Assembly: GCA_047635375.1 (NCBI GenBank) | Contig: JBLIKP010000038.1 | Coordinates: forward strand, 1-20,587 | Reading direction: 5' to 3' | DNA: 20,587 nt | Origin: JBLIKP01 sp047635375 | GTDB lineage: Bacteria > Bacteroidota > Bacteroidia > Sphingobacteriales > Sphingobacteriaceae | Part shown: positions 1 to 8,436 of the stretch, piece by piece | How the letters are laid out: every line of letters starts with the position of its first letter | How positions within the stretch are numbered: the stretch's first letter is position 1 | Position numbers and translations under genes: made by a program | The notes under the pieces: model-generated | Told to the model about the DNA's origin: nothing | What the model saw: the letters and a program-made list of their open reading frames with translations, nothing else | Database searches by the model: none

Positions 1-1485
1 AAATGTGATACTATACAAATATTAATTTCGCTTGACCCGGTAAACGATGCTCCTATTGCCCAAAATGATTTATACATTGGATTAGAAGATGAGGTCTTAG
101 TGATAGATGTTCAAGCCAATGATTCCGACGTGGAGAATACGGCGTTTGTGACCACTGTGATTTTAGGACCATACAATGGAACGACCACGGTAATTAATGG
201 AGATAGCGTTAATTATGAGCCTACTCCAAATTATTTCGGAAAAGATTCATTCCAATATAGCATATGTGAGCCAACGGGCGAATGTGATTCTGCCTGGGTT
301 TATATGACGCTTGACCCAGTAAATGATGCTCCATTAGCATTAAGGGATACAGTTTCAGTACCAGAAGACATTACAATTACAATTGATGTTCAGGATAACG
401 ATACTGATGTTGATGGTGGAATATTAACCACATCAATGCTTAATGGGCCAAGCAATGGTGCTGGAGTCGTAATTAATGGGGATAGTATTCTTTATACTCC
501 AAATCCGAATTTCTTCGGTGATGATACAATAACCTATAGGGTTTGTGATGCATCTGGAGCTTGTGATACTGCAATCTTAATTATTCGTGTCTTGCCAATT
601 AATGACCCACCAATTGCTGAAAATGATTCAACAGAAACAATTAACTGGGAGCAAATCGACATAATTATAGGTGCTAATGATACCGATGTCGACGATTCAA
701 CCTTAGTTTATACGGTGATAAATGGACCATTTAACGGGATGATAAATCAAAATGGCGATACTATAACCTACGTTCCAGAAACAGGTAATTGTGCACCTGA
801 TAGCTTCCAATATTCAGTTTGTGATCCGGCAGGGGCTTGCGATACTGGATGGGTGTTTATCGAGGTTAATATCCCAGATTCTGATGGAGATGGATTGCCA
901 GATATGGTAGAGTCTAAATCAAGTGATGGTGATGATGATGGTTTTCCAGATTTTATTGATCCAGATTCTGATAATGATGGAATTTCAGATGGTGTGGAGA
1001 GTTTTGGATATGACCATTGTTTAAATCTTTTTGATGATATTCCAGATTCTGATGGCGATGGTATACCAAATTATTTAGATATAGATTCTGATAATGATGG
1101 AATTCTTGATTCGGAAGAAAGTGTAGAGGATTGTGATGGAGATGGAATACCTGATTACAGAGATGCGGATTATTGTAACCCTAAAGCCACACCATTTGAT
1201 GTGTTAAATTTGCCAAACGGGTTCTCACCAAACAATGATGGTATGAATGATACTTGGGTTATTGATGGATTAGAAAACTTCCCAGATAACGAGCTAGTAA
1301 TATTTAATAGATGGGGGAATCAGGTATTCTCGGCTAAAGGGTATAAAAACGATTGGAATGGAGTTTCTAATGGTAAGTTTACATTAGGTATAGGGCTTCC
1401 GGTCGGCACTTATTTCTATGCGCTTATAATTAGCCATCAAGGTCAAGAGTTTAGAAAGGCTGATTACATCTATTTAACACGCTAA
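1..1485 (+). CDS. Adhesin-like surface protein with Ig-like repeats, Ca-binding repeats and T9SS type B C-terminal domain (5' end outside window)
   Basis: The frame is open from base 1, so only the last 494 residues are present and the true start lies outside. Codons 12-290 are three Ig/cadherin-like repeats of exactly 93 residues. Each opens with a (D/L)P(V/I)ND(A/P)P motif, has NDTD-type acidic turns and ends in a C[DE]-x4-CD[ST] signature. A leftover CDT at codons 2-4 shows that another repeat precedes. Codons 293-393 carry thrombospondin-type-3-like DSDGDGxPD and DSDNDGxxD calcium motifs. Codons 401-494 match the gliding-motility-type (type B) sorting domain: NGFSPNNDGMND, an FNRWGNQVF core and a GTYFY strand. 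Inference: a secreted, surface-anchored, calcium-stabilised adhesin exported by the T9SS. The PorP/SprF gene 34 bases downstream supports this, because type B cargo is known to depend on SprF-like partners. The ligand is unknown. Confidence 0.88.
   Translation, partial: KCDTIQILISLDPVNDAPIAQNDLYIGLEDEVLVIDVQANDSDVENTAFVTTVILGPYNGTTTVINGDSVNYEPTPNYFGKDSFQYSICEPTGECDSAWVYMTLDPVNDAPLALRDTVSVPEDITITIDVQDNDTDVDGGILTTSMLNGPSNGAGVVINGDSILYTPNPNFFGDDTITYRVCDASGACDTAILIIRVLPINDPPIAENDSTETINWEQIDIIIGANDTDVDDSTLVYTVINGPFNGMINQNGDTITYVPETGNCAPDSFQYSVCDPAGACDTGWVFIEVNIPDSDGDGLPDMVESKSSDGDDDGFPDFIDPDSDNDGISDGVESFGYDHCLNLFDDIPDSDGDGIPNYLDIDSDNDGILDSEESVEDCDGDGIPDYRDADYCNPKATPFDVLNLPNGFSPNNDGMNDTWVIDGLENFPDNELVIFNRWGNQVFSAKGYKNDWNGVSNGKFTLGIGLPVGTYFYALIISHQGQEFRKADYIYLTR
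34..870 (+). repeat. Three tandem 279-bp coding repeats (Ig/cadherin-like modules)
   Basis: Units start at 34, 313 and 592, each exactly 279 bases (93 codons). The first two boundaries are almost identical at DNA level (cttgaccc[g/a]gtaaa, 31-43 and 310-322), while the unit interiors have diverged. The third unit is the most divergent: its boundary reads LPIND in place of DPVND, and it has an extra cysteine (NCAPDS). At least one further unit lies to the left of the window. Copy number may vary between strains by recombination. Confidence 0.85.
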
Positions 1486-1490
1486 TTGAA

Positions 1491-1507
1491 TTATTCCTTA
1501 GGAATAA
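1491..1507. repeat. Short perfect inverted repeat between the type B cargo gene and porP-like gene
   Basis: Arms TTATTCC and GGAATAA (7 bp) flank a 3-base loop in the 34-base gap, ending 12 bases before the porP-like ATG. No T-run follows, so it is not a classic terminator. It could be an mRNA processing or stability element that sets the ratio of cargo to SprF-like protein, or it could be chance in AT-rich DNA. Confidence 0.35.
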
Positions 1508-1519
1508 AAACATAACACA

Positions 1520-2455
1520 ATGAAAATAATTGTAAATATTAAAAAGTTAATCTTAGGTCTATTCTTTGTGATTCCAACGTTGGTTTTTGCACAACAGGAC
1601 CCAATGTTTAACCAGTATATGTTTAATACTTTAAACATAAACTCAGGATATGCTGGAAGTCGCGATGTGTTGAGCATGGTTGTAGTTGGGCGTAAACAAT
1701 GGGTGGGATTTAATGGTGCGCCCGTGAGCCAAACCTTTTCGGTTCATTCGCCAATAGCGGGTAGTAAACTTGCTGCCGGAATCTCCTTTTTAAACGATGA
1801 AATTGGTCCAGTTGGGCAAACAGGGGCCTATGTAGATTTGGCGTACCATATGCAAGTAAGCGCGACAACAAGGTTGGCTTTTGGGGTAAAAGGAGGAGTA
1901 AAAATGTTTCGTGAAAATTTGGCGGAAATTTCGACGGGTCAAGCTGGCGATAATGCCTTCTCAGGAAACAATAGAAGTGGCTTGTTGCCGAACTTTGGCT
2001 TCGGACTATATCTTCATAATCCAAGATTTTATGCGGGTTTTTCAACCCCAAGAGTGTTGGAAAACACCTTCGATCAAAATTCATTCGAATTTACCAAAAT
2101 GTCAAAAGAAACTCGACATGCATTCTTCATTGCTGGGGCATTATTTAACTTAGGTGAGCAAGTAAAGTTTAAGCCTAGTATGCTAACAAAAGCTGTTTGG
2201 GGTGCACCAATTGAAACTGATGTTGATTTAAGCTTCCTTTTTAGGGAAAAACTATGGCTTGGTGTTTTTTACAGGACCGGGGCAGGAGTTGGTAGTATTA
2301 TTCAATTTCAATTTACGGACCAGCTACGTGCAGGATATTCTTACGACATGAGTACAACTGCCCTGCGTAGCTACAATTCAGGGTCACATGAAATAATGCT
2401 GAATTATGATTTTGTAGTTATTAAAGACAAAATAAAATCACCTCGTTATTTTTAA
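1520..2455 (+). CDS. PorP/SprF family type IX secretion system outer-membrane protein
   Basis: A 311-residue protein with an N-terminal signal peptide (basic start, hydrophobic stretch, cleavage near VFAQ). The mature start reads QQDPMFNQYMFN, followed by NSGYAGS and a KQWVGFNGAP segment; this is the hallmark opening of the PorP/SprF family. The rest alternates short amphipathic strands, as expected for an outer-membrane beta-barrel. SprF-like proteins are known to be required for secretion or attachment of type B cargo, and PorP is an accessory T9SS protein. The gene directly follows a type B cargo gene and precedes a PorE-like gene 20 bases on, so it is probably the dedicated partner of the upstream adhesin. 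It could instead be the general PorP; copy number in the genome would tell. The start is the ATG at 1520, just before the signal peptide. Confidence 0.9.
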   Translation: MKIIVNIKKLILGLFFVIPTLVFAQQDPMFNQYMFNTLNINSGYAGSRDVLSMVVVGRKQWVGFNGAPVSQTFSVHSPIAGSKLAAGISFLNDEIGPVGQTGAYVDLAYHMQVSATTRLAFGVKGGVKMFRENLAEISTGQAGDNAFSGNNRSGLLPNFGFGLYLHNPRFYAGFSTPRVLENTFDQNSFEFTKMSKETRHAFFIAGALFNLGEQVKFKPSMLTKAVWGAPIETDVDLSFLFREKLWLGVFYRTGAGVGSIIQFQFTDQLRAGYSYDMSTTALRSYNSGSHEIMLNYDFVVIKDKIKSPRYF

Positions 2456-2475
2456 GAAATCGCAAATCAATTATT

Positions 2476-4662
2476 ATGATTAAAGGAATACGCCAATTAG
2501 GATTTTCAATTATTCTTGTTGGGATTACAATCAGTACTTTTGGCCAGTCGGCGAAATTTAAAAGAGCCGAAAGGGATTTTGAAAGACTAGCATATGTTGA
2601 TGCTCTGAATAATTATTTGGACTTGATAGATAAGCCTGGGTATGAGTATTTGGCTTCGAAAAGAGCTGCAGATATTTATAGGCTTACAGAAAGGTCAACG
2701 ATGGCAGAGCCTCTTTATAAAGTTATTGTTGCCATGACGGAGGCCCAACCAGAAGATTTTCTTCATTATTCTCAGGTATTAAAGTCCCGCCAAAAATATG
2801 CTGAAGCCGAAGCTTGGTTAAACAAATATTCAAATTACGTAAGTCAAATGCCAGGTAAAATTAATCAACCCTTGGTTGATTACGTGGAGCAACTTAAAGC
2901 AGATAGTTTAAATTATCAGATTTCGTTAGCTCCGTTTAATTCAGACTTTGCTGATTTTAGCCCAGCGTATTTTGGGGATAATATTTTGTTTATTTCTGAT
3001 CGAAGAGATAAGGCTGCCGTAAACAGAACCAATACTTTGAACGGCAATCCCTTTTTGGATTTATATATTTCAGAGGTATATCCTTTCAGCGGAAGTTCCA
3101 CTTCAAAATTATTTCCAGGAAATTTAAACAGTAAGTATCATGAAGGTCCTGTTTCGTTGTCACCCACAGGAGATACATTGTTTTTTACAAGAAATAATTA
3201 CTTCAGGAAAAATTCAAAAAAGAGTTTAGCAGGGTATAATAATTTGAAGATTTTCTATCGAATCCGCACCGAAAAGGGATGGAGTAAGGAGTTGGATTTA
3301 CCGTTTAACAGTGACGAGTATTCTAATGGACACCCAACGGTTTCTCCAGACGGAAAATACTTGTTTTTTGTTTCTGATCGTCCAGGAGGATTGGGTAAAA
3401 GTGATGTTTACAAAGTTTCTTTGGAAGATTCAATTGCATGGTACCCCGAAAATCTTGGTCCCAATGTAAATACATCTGAAAACGAAATGTTTCCCTTCGT
3501 TTCCACTGATAATAAATTATATTTTGCATCCAACGGTCATGCAGGTTTAGGGGGATTGGATATTTTTTTAGCGGACGTTAATGGGTTGGAGAAAGTGAAA
3601 AATTTAGGTTATCCATTAAATAGTCCAGCCGATGATTTTGGTTTGATTTTGGACTCCACTCAGCTAAAAGGATTTTTCTCTAGTAATAGGCCTGGAGGAA
3701 AAGGGGGTGATGATATTTATGAAATTCTGATTAATTCCAATAATCAATCGTCATTTTCAGTTAAAGGAAGTGTAACTAATAGTGAAGATGGGCTGCCTAT
3801 TAGTATTGCACGAATTAGACTTTTAAATAGTACAGGGTCTTTTGTAGCGAATTTAAATGTAGATAAGAATGGAAAGTATAAGTTTAATATAGACAAAGGT
3901 AAAACCTATAAAATTGAAGCAAGTGCCAATGGGTTTTCCAGTAAAACATCGGATTTAGTTACTCGTGGACTTGAAGAAAGCTCTTCAATCACTCGTGATT
4001 TTATTTTATCAAATCCTGAGAAACTTATGGGCTATGGTGAGGTTCATGAAGTGGGAACCAGGATGATTATCCCTGGAGTTTTTTTAAAATTGACTAACCT
4101 TGCTACGGGAGAAAAATCATTTTCCGAAACCAATATTAATGGTTTTTTTGAATTTCTCTTGAAACCGAATAGCCAATACAAATTGGCGTTCGAAATGGAT
4201 CAATATTTTACGAAAGCCCTGGATTTTGAAACTGGTAATAACTCATCTGGAAGACTTGATTTGAGCGAGGTAATGGACCTGGGTTTAGCAAGGGTTGAAA
4301 TTGGAAAAGCAATTCGTTTAGAAAATATTTATTACGATTTGAACAAGACCGAAATTCGTCCTGATGCAGCAAAAGAATTAGATAAGCTTGTTAAACTACT
4401 TGTTGAAAACCCTGCCATCGAGATTGAATTAAGTTCCCATACAGATTCACGAGGATCGGATGAGTTTAACCTGAGTCTTTCGGATAGACGAACAAAGAGT
4501 GCACTAAGTTATATCGTTAACCAAGGAATCCCTTCCTTCCGAGTTGAGGGTAGGGGATATGGTGAAAGGGAGGTAGTAAACAGATGCGTTAACGGCGTAG
4601 AATGTTCTGAATTTGAACATCTACAAAACCGTAGAACCCAGTTTAAGGTGACTAAGCAATAA
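2476..4662 (+). CDS. PorE-like OmpA family protein: TPR, PD40 propeller, carboxypeptidase-regulatory-like domains, OmpA peptidoglycan-binding domain
   Basis: A 728-residue exported protein with a signal peptide ending near TFGQ. About residues 30-150 look like helical TPR repeats. About 160-410 hold WD40-like PD40 blades (SPDGKYLFFVSDRPGG, LYFASNGHAGLGGLDIF, GFFSSNRPGGKGGDDIY). About 430-605 hold two carboxypeptidase-regulatory-like beta-sandwiches. Residues 612-728 are an OmpA C-terminal domain (IYYDLNKTEIRPDA, SSHTDSRG, NLSLSDRRT, NRRTQF) with the Asp and Arg positions that bind peptidoglycan in this family. Known relatives (PorE and similar) link T9SS outer-membrane parts to the cell wall. 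The trio cargo, SprF-like, OmpA/PD40 protein is a recurrent Bacteroidota arrangement. Its stop codon directly abuts that of convergent serS. Confidence 0.88.
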   Translation: MIKGIRQLGFSIILVGITISTFGQSAKFKRAERDFERLAYVDALNNYLDLIDKPGYEYLASKRAADIYRLTERSTMAEPLYKVIVAMTEAQPEDFLHYSQVLKSRQKYAEAEAWLNKYSNYVSQMPGKINQPLVDYVEQLKADSLNYQISLAPFNSDFADFSPAYFGDNILFISDRRDKAAVNRTNTLNGNPFLDLYISEVYPFSGSSTSKLFPGNLNSKYHEGPVSLSPTGDTLFFTRNNYFRKNSKKSLAGYNNLKIFYRIRTEKGWSKELDLPFNSDEYSNGHPTVSPDGKYLFFVSDRPGGLGKSDVYKVSLEDSIAWYPENLGPNVNTSENEMFPFVSTDNKLYFASNGHAGLGGLDIFLADVNGLEKVKNLGYPLNSPADDFGLILDSTQLKGFFSSNRPGGKGGDDIYEILINSNNQSSFSVKGSVTNSEDGLPISIARIRLLNSTGSFVANLNVDKNGKYKFNIDKGKTYKIEASANGFSSKTSDLVTRGLEESSSITRDFILSNPEKLMGYGEVHEVGTRMIIPGVFLKLTNLATGEKSFSETNINGFFEFLLKPNSQYKLAFEMDQYFTKALDFETGNNSSGRLDLSEVMDLGLARVEIGKAIRLENIYYDLNKTEIRPDAAKELDKLVKLLVENPAIEIELSSHTDSRGSDEFNLSLSDRRTKSALSYIVNQGIPSFRVEGRGYGEREVVNRCVNGVECSEFEHLQNRRTQFKVTKQ

Positions 4663-5934
4663 TTAATCAATGATGTCAAAACCGGTGTAGGAACGAAGAG
4701 CCTTAGGTATCTTTATTCCAGCATCGGTTTGATTGTTTTCCAACAAGGCGGCAACTATTCTTGGAAGCGCAAGAGCACTTCCATTTAAGGTGTGAGCCAA
4801 ATGTTTTTTCCCGTCCTCATCTTTAAAACGCAACTTTAAGCGATTGCTCTGGAAACTTTCGAAATTCGTAACAGAGCTTACCTCCAGCCATCGTTCCTGA
4901 GCGGCTGAATATACCTCCATATCAAACGTAAGCGCTGATGTGAATCCCATATCTCCGCCACATAACTTTAATTTGCGATATGGAAGCTCTAATGCCTTTA
5001 GCAGACCCTCAACATAAGCACACATATCTTCCAAAGTCTTATAGGAATTTTCTGGATGCACAATTTGTACGATCTCAACTTTATCGAACTGGTGAAGTCT
5101 GTTAAGACCTCTAACATCTTTTCCATAACTTCCAGCCTCTCTTCTAAAACAAGGGGTGTAGGCGGTATTTTTAATTGGAAAATCACTTTCATTCACAATT
5201 ACATTTCTGTAAATGTTCGTTAATGGAACTTCAGCCGTGGGGATTAAGTAAAGATTGTCTTCAGTGCAGTGGTACATTTGACCTTCTTTATCAGGCAGCT
5301 GTCCTGTGCCGTAACCTGATTCTTCATTAATTAAAATTGGAGGTTGAACCTCGCGATATCCTGCCTCATTAGCCTGGTCAAGAAAAAAATTAATTAAGGC
5401 CCTTTGTAAGCGCGCGCCTTTGCCTTTGTATACTGGAAACCCAGCGCCAGTTAATTTATTTCCTAATTCGAAGTCGATGATGTCGTACTTATCGGTTAAT
5501 TCCCAATGAGGAATTGCATTTTCTCCAAGCGTTGGAATAGTCCCCCACTCGGTTACAACTTCATTGTCCTGCGGAGTTTTCCCTTTTGGGGTAAAAAGTG
5601 CAGGGGTGTTAGGTAATTCGTATAGTAAGTTTGTTAAATCTGTTTCAAGTGCAGCAAGTGTAGCAGATAATTCTTTCTGCTCAATTTTTAATTCGGCAGT
5701 TCTGGCTTTCGCCGATTCTGCCTCCTCTTTTTTGCCCTCACGAATTAACAACCCAATCTTTTTGGCGATTTGGTTTGCTTCCGCCGAAAGGCTATCCAAG
5801 GTCTGCTGGGTTGACTTTCTTTTATCGTCTAAAGAAATAACGTTGTCTATAGTTTCGGTGGCGTCGAAATTTCTAATTTTCAATCGCTCTATTACTTCTT
5901 GAGTATTTTGTCGAATTTTGTTCAATTCCAGCAT
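4663..5934 (-). CDS. serS: Serine--tRNA ligase
   Basis: A cytoplasmic class II aminoacyl-tRNA synthetase of 423 residues, the normal length, charging tRNA-Ser (and tRNA-Sec where present). Residues 1-110 form the long antiparallel coiled-coil arm that grips the tRNA. The serine/ATP core shows PTAEVPLTN (233-241), motif 2 CFRREAGSYGKD (262-273) with the HQFDKVE strand, and motif 3 NGSALALPRIVAALLEN (384-400). In motif 3, the ALALPR form replaces the textbook GLAVGR form, as in other Bacteroidota. The start is the ATG at 5934, beginning MLELNKIRQN, the canonical N terminus. It is monocistronic, with its own promoter about 75-105 bases upstream, and converges without a gap on the upstream OmpA gene. 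Confidence 0.97.
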   Translation of the reverse strand: MLELNKIRQNTQEVIERLKIRNFDATETIDNVISLDDKRKSTQQTLDSLSAEANQIAKKIGLLIREGKKEEAESAKARTAELKIEQKELSATLAALETDLTNLLYELPNTPALFTPKGKTPQDNEVVTEWGTIPTLGENAIPHWELTDKYDIIDFELGNKLTGAGFPVYKGKGARLQRALINFFLDQANEAGYREVQPPILINEESGYGTGQLPDKEGQMYHCTEDNLYLIPTAEVPLTNIYRNVIVNESDFPIKNTAYTPCFRREAGSYGKDVRGLNRLHQFDKVEIVQIVHPENSYKTLEDMCAYVEGLLKALELPYRKLKLCGGDMGFTSALTFDMEVYSAAQERWLEVSSVTNFESFQSNRLKLRFKDEDGKKHLAHTLNGSALALPRIVAALLENNQTDAGIKIPKALRSYTGFDIID

Positions 5935-5951
5935 GAGACATTTTATTATTT

Positions 5952-5980
5952 TCTCAAAATCTTTAATAATACTTTTGAGA
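5952..5980. repeat. Inverted repeat in the serS leader
   Basis: Perfect 8-bp arms TCTCAAAA (5952-5959) and TTTTGAGA (5973-5980) flank a 13-base spacer. They lie between the predicted serS promoter and the serS ATG, so they would be transcribed in the serS 5' leader and end about 18 bases before the start. On the + strand a T6 run follows after a short gap, which could give weak termination in that direction. This could be a leader hairpin or a protein site; no T-box is recognisable. Confidence 0.4.
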
Positions 5981-6007
5981 TTCCTTTTTTAATGCAATAA
6001 TTTGCGA

Positions 6008-6039
6008 CAAAGGTAATTAATTAGGCCTCACTTCACCAA
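6008..6039 (-). promoter_or_regulatory. Bacteroidota-type promoter for serS
   Basis: Read on the minus strand, TTG (6037-6039) is followed after 21 bases by TACCTTTG (6008-6015). This fits the Bacteroidota -33 TTG / -7 TAnnTTTG consensus exactly at all fixed positions of the -7 element. The predicted transcription start is a few bases downstream, near 6001, giving a leader of roughly 65 bases. Confidence 0.65.
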
Positions 6040-6055
6040 TTCTAATGCCCTGATA

Positions 6056-6775
6056 ATGGACAATCAAAAAACTGAGACAAGCAATTCAAATCAAAGACCC
6101 TTCCCAGGTTTGGTTTTGGTACCCACACCTATAGGGAACTTAGACGATTTCACTTTTAGAGCGGTAAAAACACTGCAAGCAGTGGATTCGATCTTGGCTG
6201 AAGACACACGGACTTCAGGAAAGCTACTTTCTCATTATGAAATCTCTAAGCCTTTAATTCCTTTCCACGCTCATAATGAGCATAAAATCTTAGAGCAACT
6301 TGTTCAAAGAATGAAATCAGGTGAGAAATTTGCATTGGTTACTGATGCAGGCACTCCTTCAATTTCTGACCCTGGATTTTTGTTAGTTAGGGAAGCTTTA
6401 GCTAACGATATAGAAGTAGAATCTTTACCCGGTGCCTCTGCGTTTTTAGTGGCGTTAGTGAATTCTGGTCTTCCAGCCGATAGGTTCGTATTTGAAGGCT
6501 TTTTACCTCAAAAGAAAGGAAGACAAACAAGGTTGGAGATTTTGAAGGAAGAAACCAAAACAATGATTCTTTATGAATCTCCGCATCGTTTAGTAAAATG
6601 CCTTACTCAGTTAGCCGAATATTTAGGTGAAGATAGGCAAGCATCCGTTCATCGTGAGCTAACTAAAAGATTTGAGGAAAATGTCCGCGGTCCACTTAGT
6701 GATTTGGTAAAACATTTCAGTAAGGGAACAGTTAAAGGAGAAGTCGTAATTTGCATCGCCGGAAAAGGTAAATAA
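6056..6775 (+). CDS. rsmI: 16S rRNA (cytidine(1402)-2'-O)-methyltransferase
   Basis: A 239-residue SAM-dependent methylase of the tetrapyrrole (CbiF-like) fold that methylates the ribose of C1402 in the ribosomal P site. Family motifs in order: PTPIGNL (23-29), AEDTR (48-52), DAGTPSISDPG (97-107), PGASA (125-129), ESPHR (174-178) and RELTKRFEE (200-208). It lacks the C-terminal extension of the longer E. coli protein, as is usual in Bacteroidota. The start at 6056 gives about 18 polar residues before the conserved core; no internal ATG offers a shorter protein. It is followed by lnt after 11 bases and is probably co-transcribed with it. No strong promoter was found on this strand. Confidence 0.96.
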   Translation: MDNQKTETSNSNQRPFPGLVLVPTPIGNLDDFTFRAVKTLQAVDSILAEDTRTSGKLLSHYEISKPLIPFHAHNEHKILEQLVQRMKSGEKFALVTDAGTPSISDPGFLLVREALANDIEVESLPGASAFLVALVNSGLPADRFVFEGFLPQKKGRQTRLEILKEETKTMILYESPHRLVKCLTQLAEYLGEDRQASVHRELTKRFEENVRGPLSDLVKHFSKGTVKGEVVICIAGKGK

Positions 6776-6786
6776 TATAAGATTCC

Positions 6787-8436
6787 ATGCCCTATTTTGA
6801 CCAAACAAGAAAAACAAGATTATTTATTTCTCTTATATCAGGAGTTATCCTTTGGTTGGCTTGGCCGCCAATGAAGTTCACCCCTCTGCTGTTTATTGCT
6901 TTTTTACCGCTGTTGTATTTGGAGCAAAATATTGCTGAAACTGGGGGGAAGAAACTGACATTTACCAAGTGTTTAGGGGTAGCGTTTTTCGTTTGGAACC
7001 TGCTTTCCACTTATTGGATTTGGAATGCGAGCGCCTTTGGAATGATAACCGCCGTTTTATTAAATACCATGATGATGGTATTGCCCTTTTGGTTGTATAC
7101 TTATATACGACAAGCTAGCGGAAAAACAATGGGTTACATTGGGCTTGTTTCATGTTGGGTCGCGATGGAGTATTTCGATTTACATTGGGATTTATCATGG
7201 CCTTGGCTTATTCTCGGAAATGGATTTGCAGCACTTCCCAAATGGGTTCAATGGTATGAATACACCGGGGTGTTTGGAGGTACAATCTGGATACTTGTAG
7301 GTAATATTCTAATCTTCGAGGTTTATAAAATTGGATTAAAGCTGCAAATGTTTGAAAAGGGTGAAAGATTAAATTATTTCAAAAGCAGCATGTTTGGGTT
7401 GGTCCTTATAACCCTAGTTTGGTTGTTACTTCCAATCACAGAATCGCTAAGACTTGAAATGATTAACGATAGGTTTGAAAGCCCTGTAGATGTTGTGGTA
7501 ATCCAGCCAAATATAGATCCATATAACGATAAGTTTAGCGGGCCAATGGCAGAACAAGTGAATAGATTCATCGAATTGAGTGAATCGAAAATGGACGCAA
7601 ATACAGAGTACGTTATTTGGCCTGAGACGGCATTGTCAAGTAGTTTGGAGGAGTCATCATTAAGAAACCATGGAGTAGTTGATACCATTCAAAGAATGCT
7701 TCAAAAGTATCCAAATGCAACATTAATTACTGGAGCAACAACCTTTAGACGCTATGAAAATGAGGATAATATTTCATCCTCAGCCAGAAAATATAGCGAT
7801 GGTTCATGCTGTTATGACTTATATAATACCGCTGTGCAGATTGAAAGCTCGGCAAATCTTCAGTTTTACCATAAATCAAAATTGGTTCCAGGTGTAGAGA
7901 AAATGCCCTTTCCTTCTGTTTTAGGGTTCCTTGAACCTCTGGCGATTAATTTAGGGGGCCCAACAGGTTCAATGGGTGAACAGGATCATAGAACAGTTTT
8001 TTATTCCCGAAGTGGTTTGGGAGTGGCTCCAGTGATTTGTTATGAATCTGTTTATGGAGAATTTGTGGCAGAATATGTGAAAAATGGAGCTCAATTAATT
8101 GCAATAATTACCAACGATGGCTGGTGGGGCGATACTCCTGGTTACAAACAACACGCTTTCTATGCTTCCTTAAGAGCAATAGAGACTAGGAGGTCTATCG
8201 CACGCTCTGCAAATACGGGAGTATCGGGCTTTTATACGCCCACAGGAGAGCTCCTTCAGGCCACAGATTATTGGACAGAAGCGGTAATAAAAGCTTCCAT
8301 ACCACTAAATTCAAAAATTACTTTTTACGTTGAACATGGCGATTACTTAGCTCGATTTCTAAGCATTCTTGCAGTAATTCTGGTTTTAGTTTCCTTTGTT
8401 AGAAATAAAATAGATAAGGGATTCATTAAGAAATAA
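6787..8436 (+). CDS. lnt: Apolipoprotein N-acyltransferase
   Basis: An inner-membrane enzyme that adds the third acyl chain to the N-terminal cysteine of lipoproteins. It has 549 residues: about 220 N-terminal residues hold the hydrophobic segments, a periplasmic nitrilase-like domain follows (about 233-505), and a last membrane helix lies near 520-537. The catalytic triad is visible as E280 in VIWPETAL, K363 in YHKSKLVP and C418 in PVICYES. E371 sits 8 residues after the lysine, the same spacing as K335-E343 in E. coli. The loop reads LVPGVE where proteobacteria have LVPFGE. It probably shares a transcript with rsmI and ends flush against the convergent asparaginase gene. The lipoprotein encoded nearby at 9451-10362 is a plausible substrate, as for any lipoprotein. 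Confidence 0.95.
   Translation: MPYFDQTRKTRLFISLISGVILWLAWPPMKFTPLLFIAFLPLLYLEQNIAETGGKKLTFTKCLGVAFFVWNLLSTYWIWNASAFGMITAVLLNTMMMVLPFWLYTYIRQASGKTMGYIGLVSCWVAMEYFDLHWDLSWPWLILGNGFAALPKWVQWYEYTGVFGGTIWILVGNILIFEVYKIGLKLQMFEKGERLNYFKSSMFGLVLITLVWLLLPITESLRLEMINDRFESPVDVVVIQPNIDPYNDKFSGPMAEQVNRFIELSESKMDANTEYVIWPETALSSSLEESSLRNHGVVDTIQRMLQKYPNATLITGATTFRRYENEDNISSSARKYSDGSCCYDLYNTAVQIESSANLQFYHKSKLVPGVEKMPFPSVLGFLEPLAINLGGPTGSMGEQDHRTVFYSRSGLGVAPVICYESVYGEFVAEYVKNGAQLIAIITNDGWWGDTPGYKQHAFYASLRAIETRRSIARSANTGVSGFYTPTGELLQATDYWTEAVIKASIPLNSKITFYVEHGDYLARFLSILAVILVLVSFVRNKIDKGFIKK

Noticed and set aside
6045..6053. A two-codon mini-ORF (ATG CCC TGA) ending 2 bases before the rsmI start, as a possible regulatory upstream ORF
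   Set aside because: Such short ORFs are frequent by chance, it has no visible ribosome-binding site, and the sequence gives no sign of conservation.
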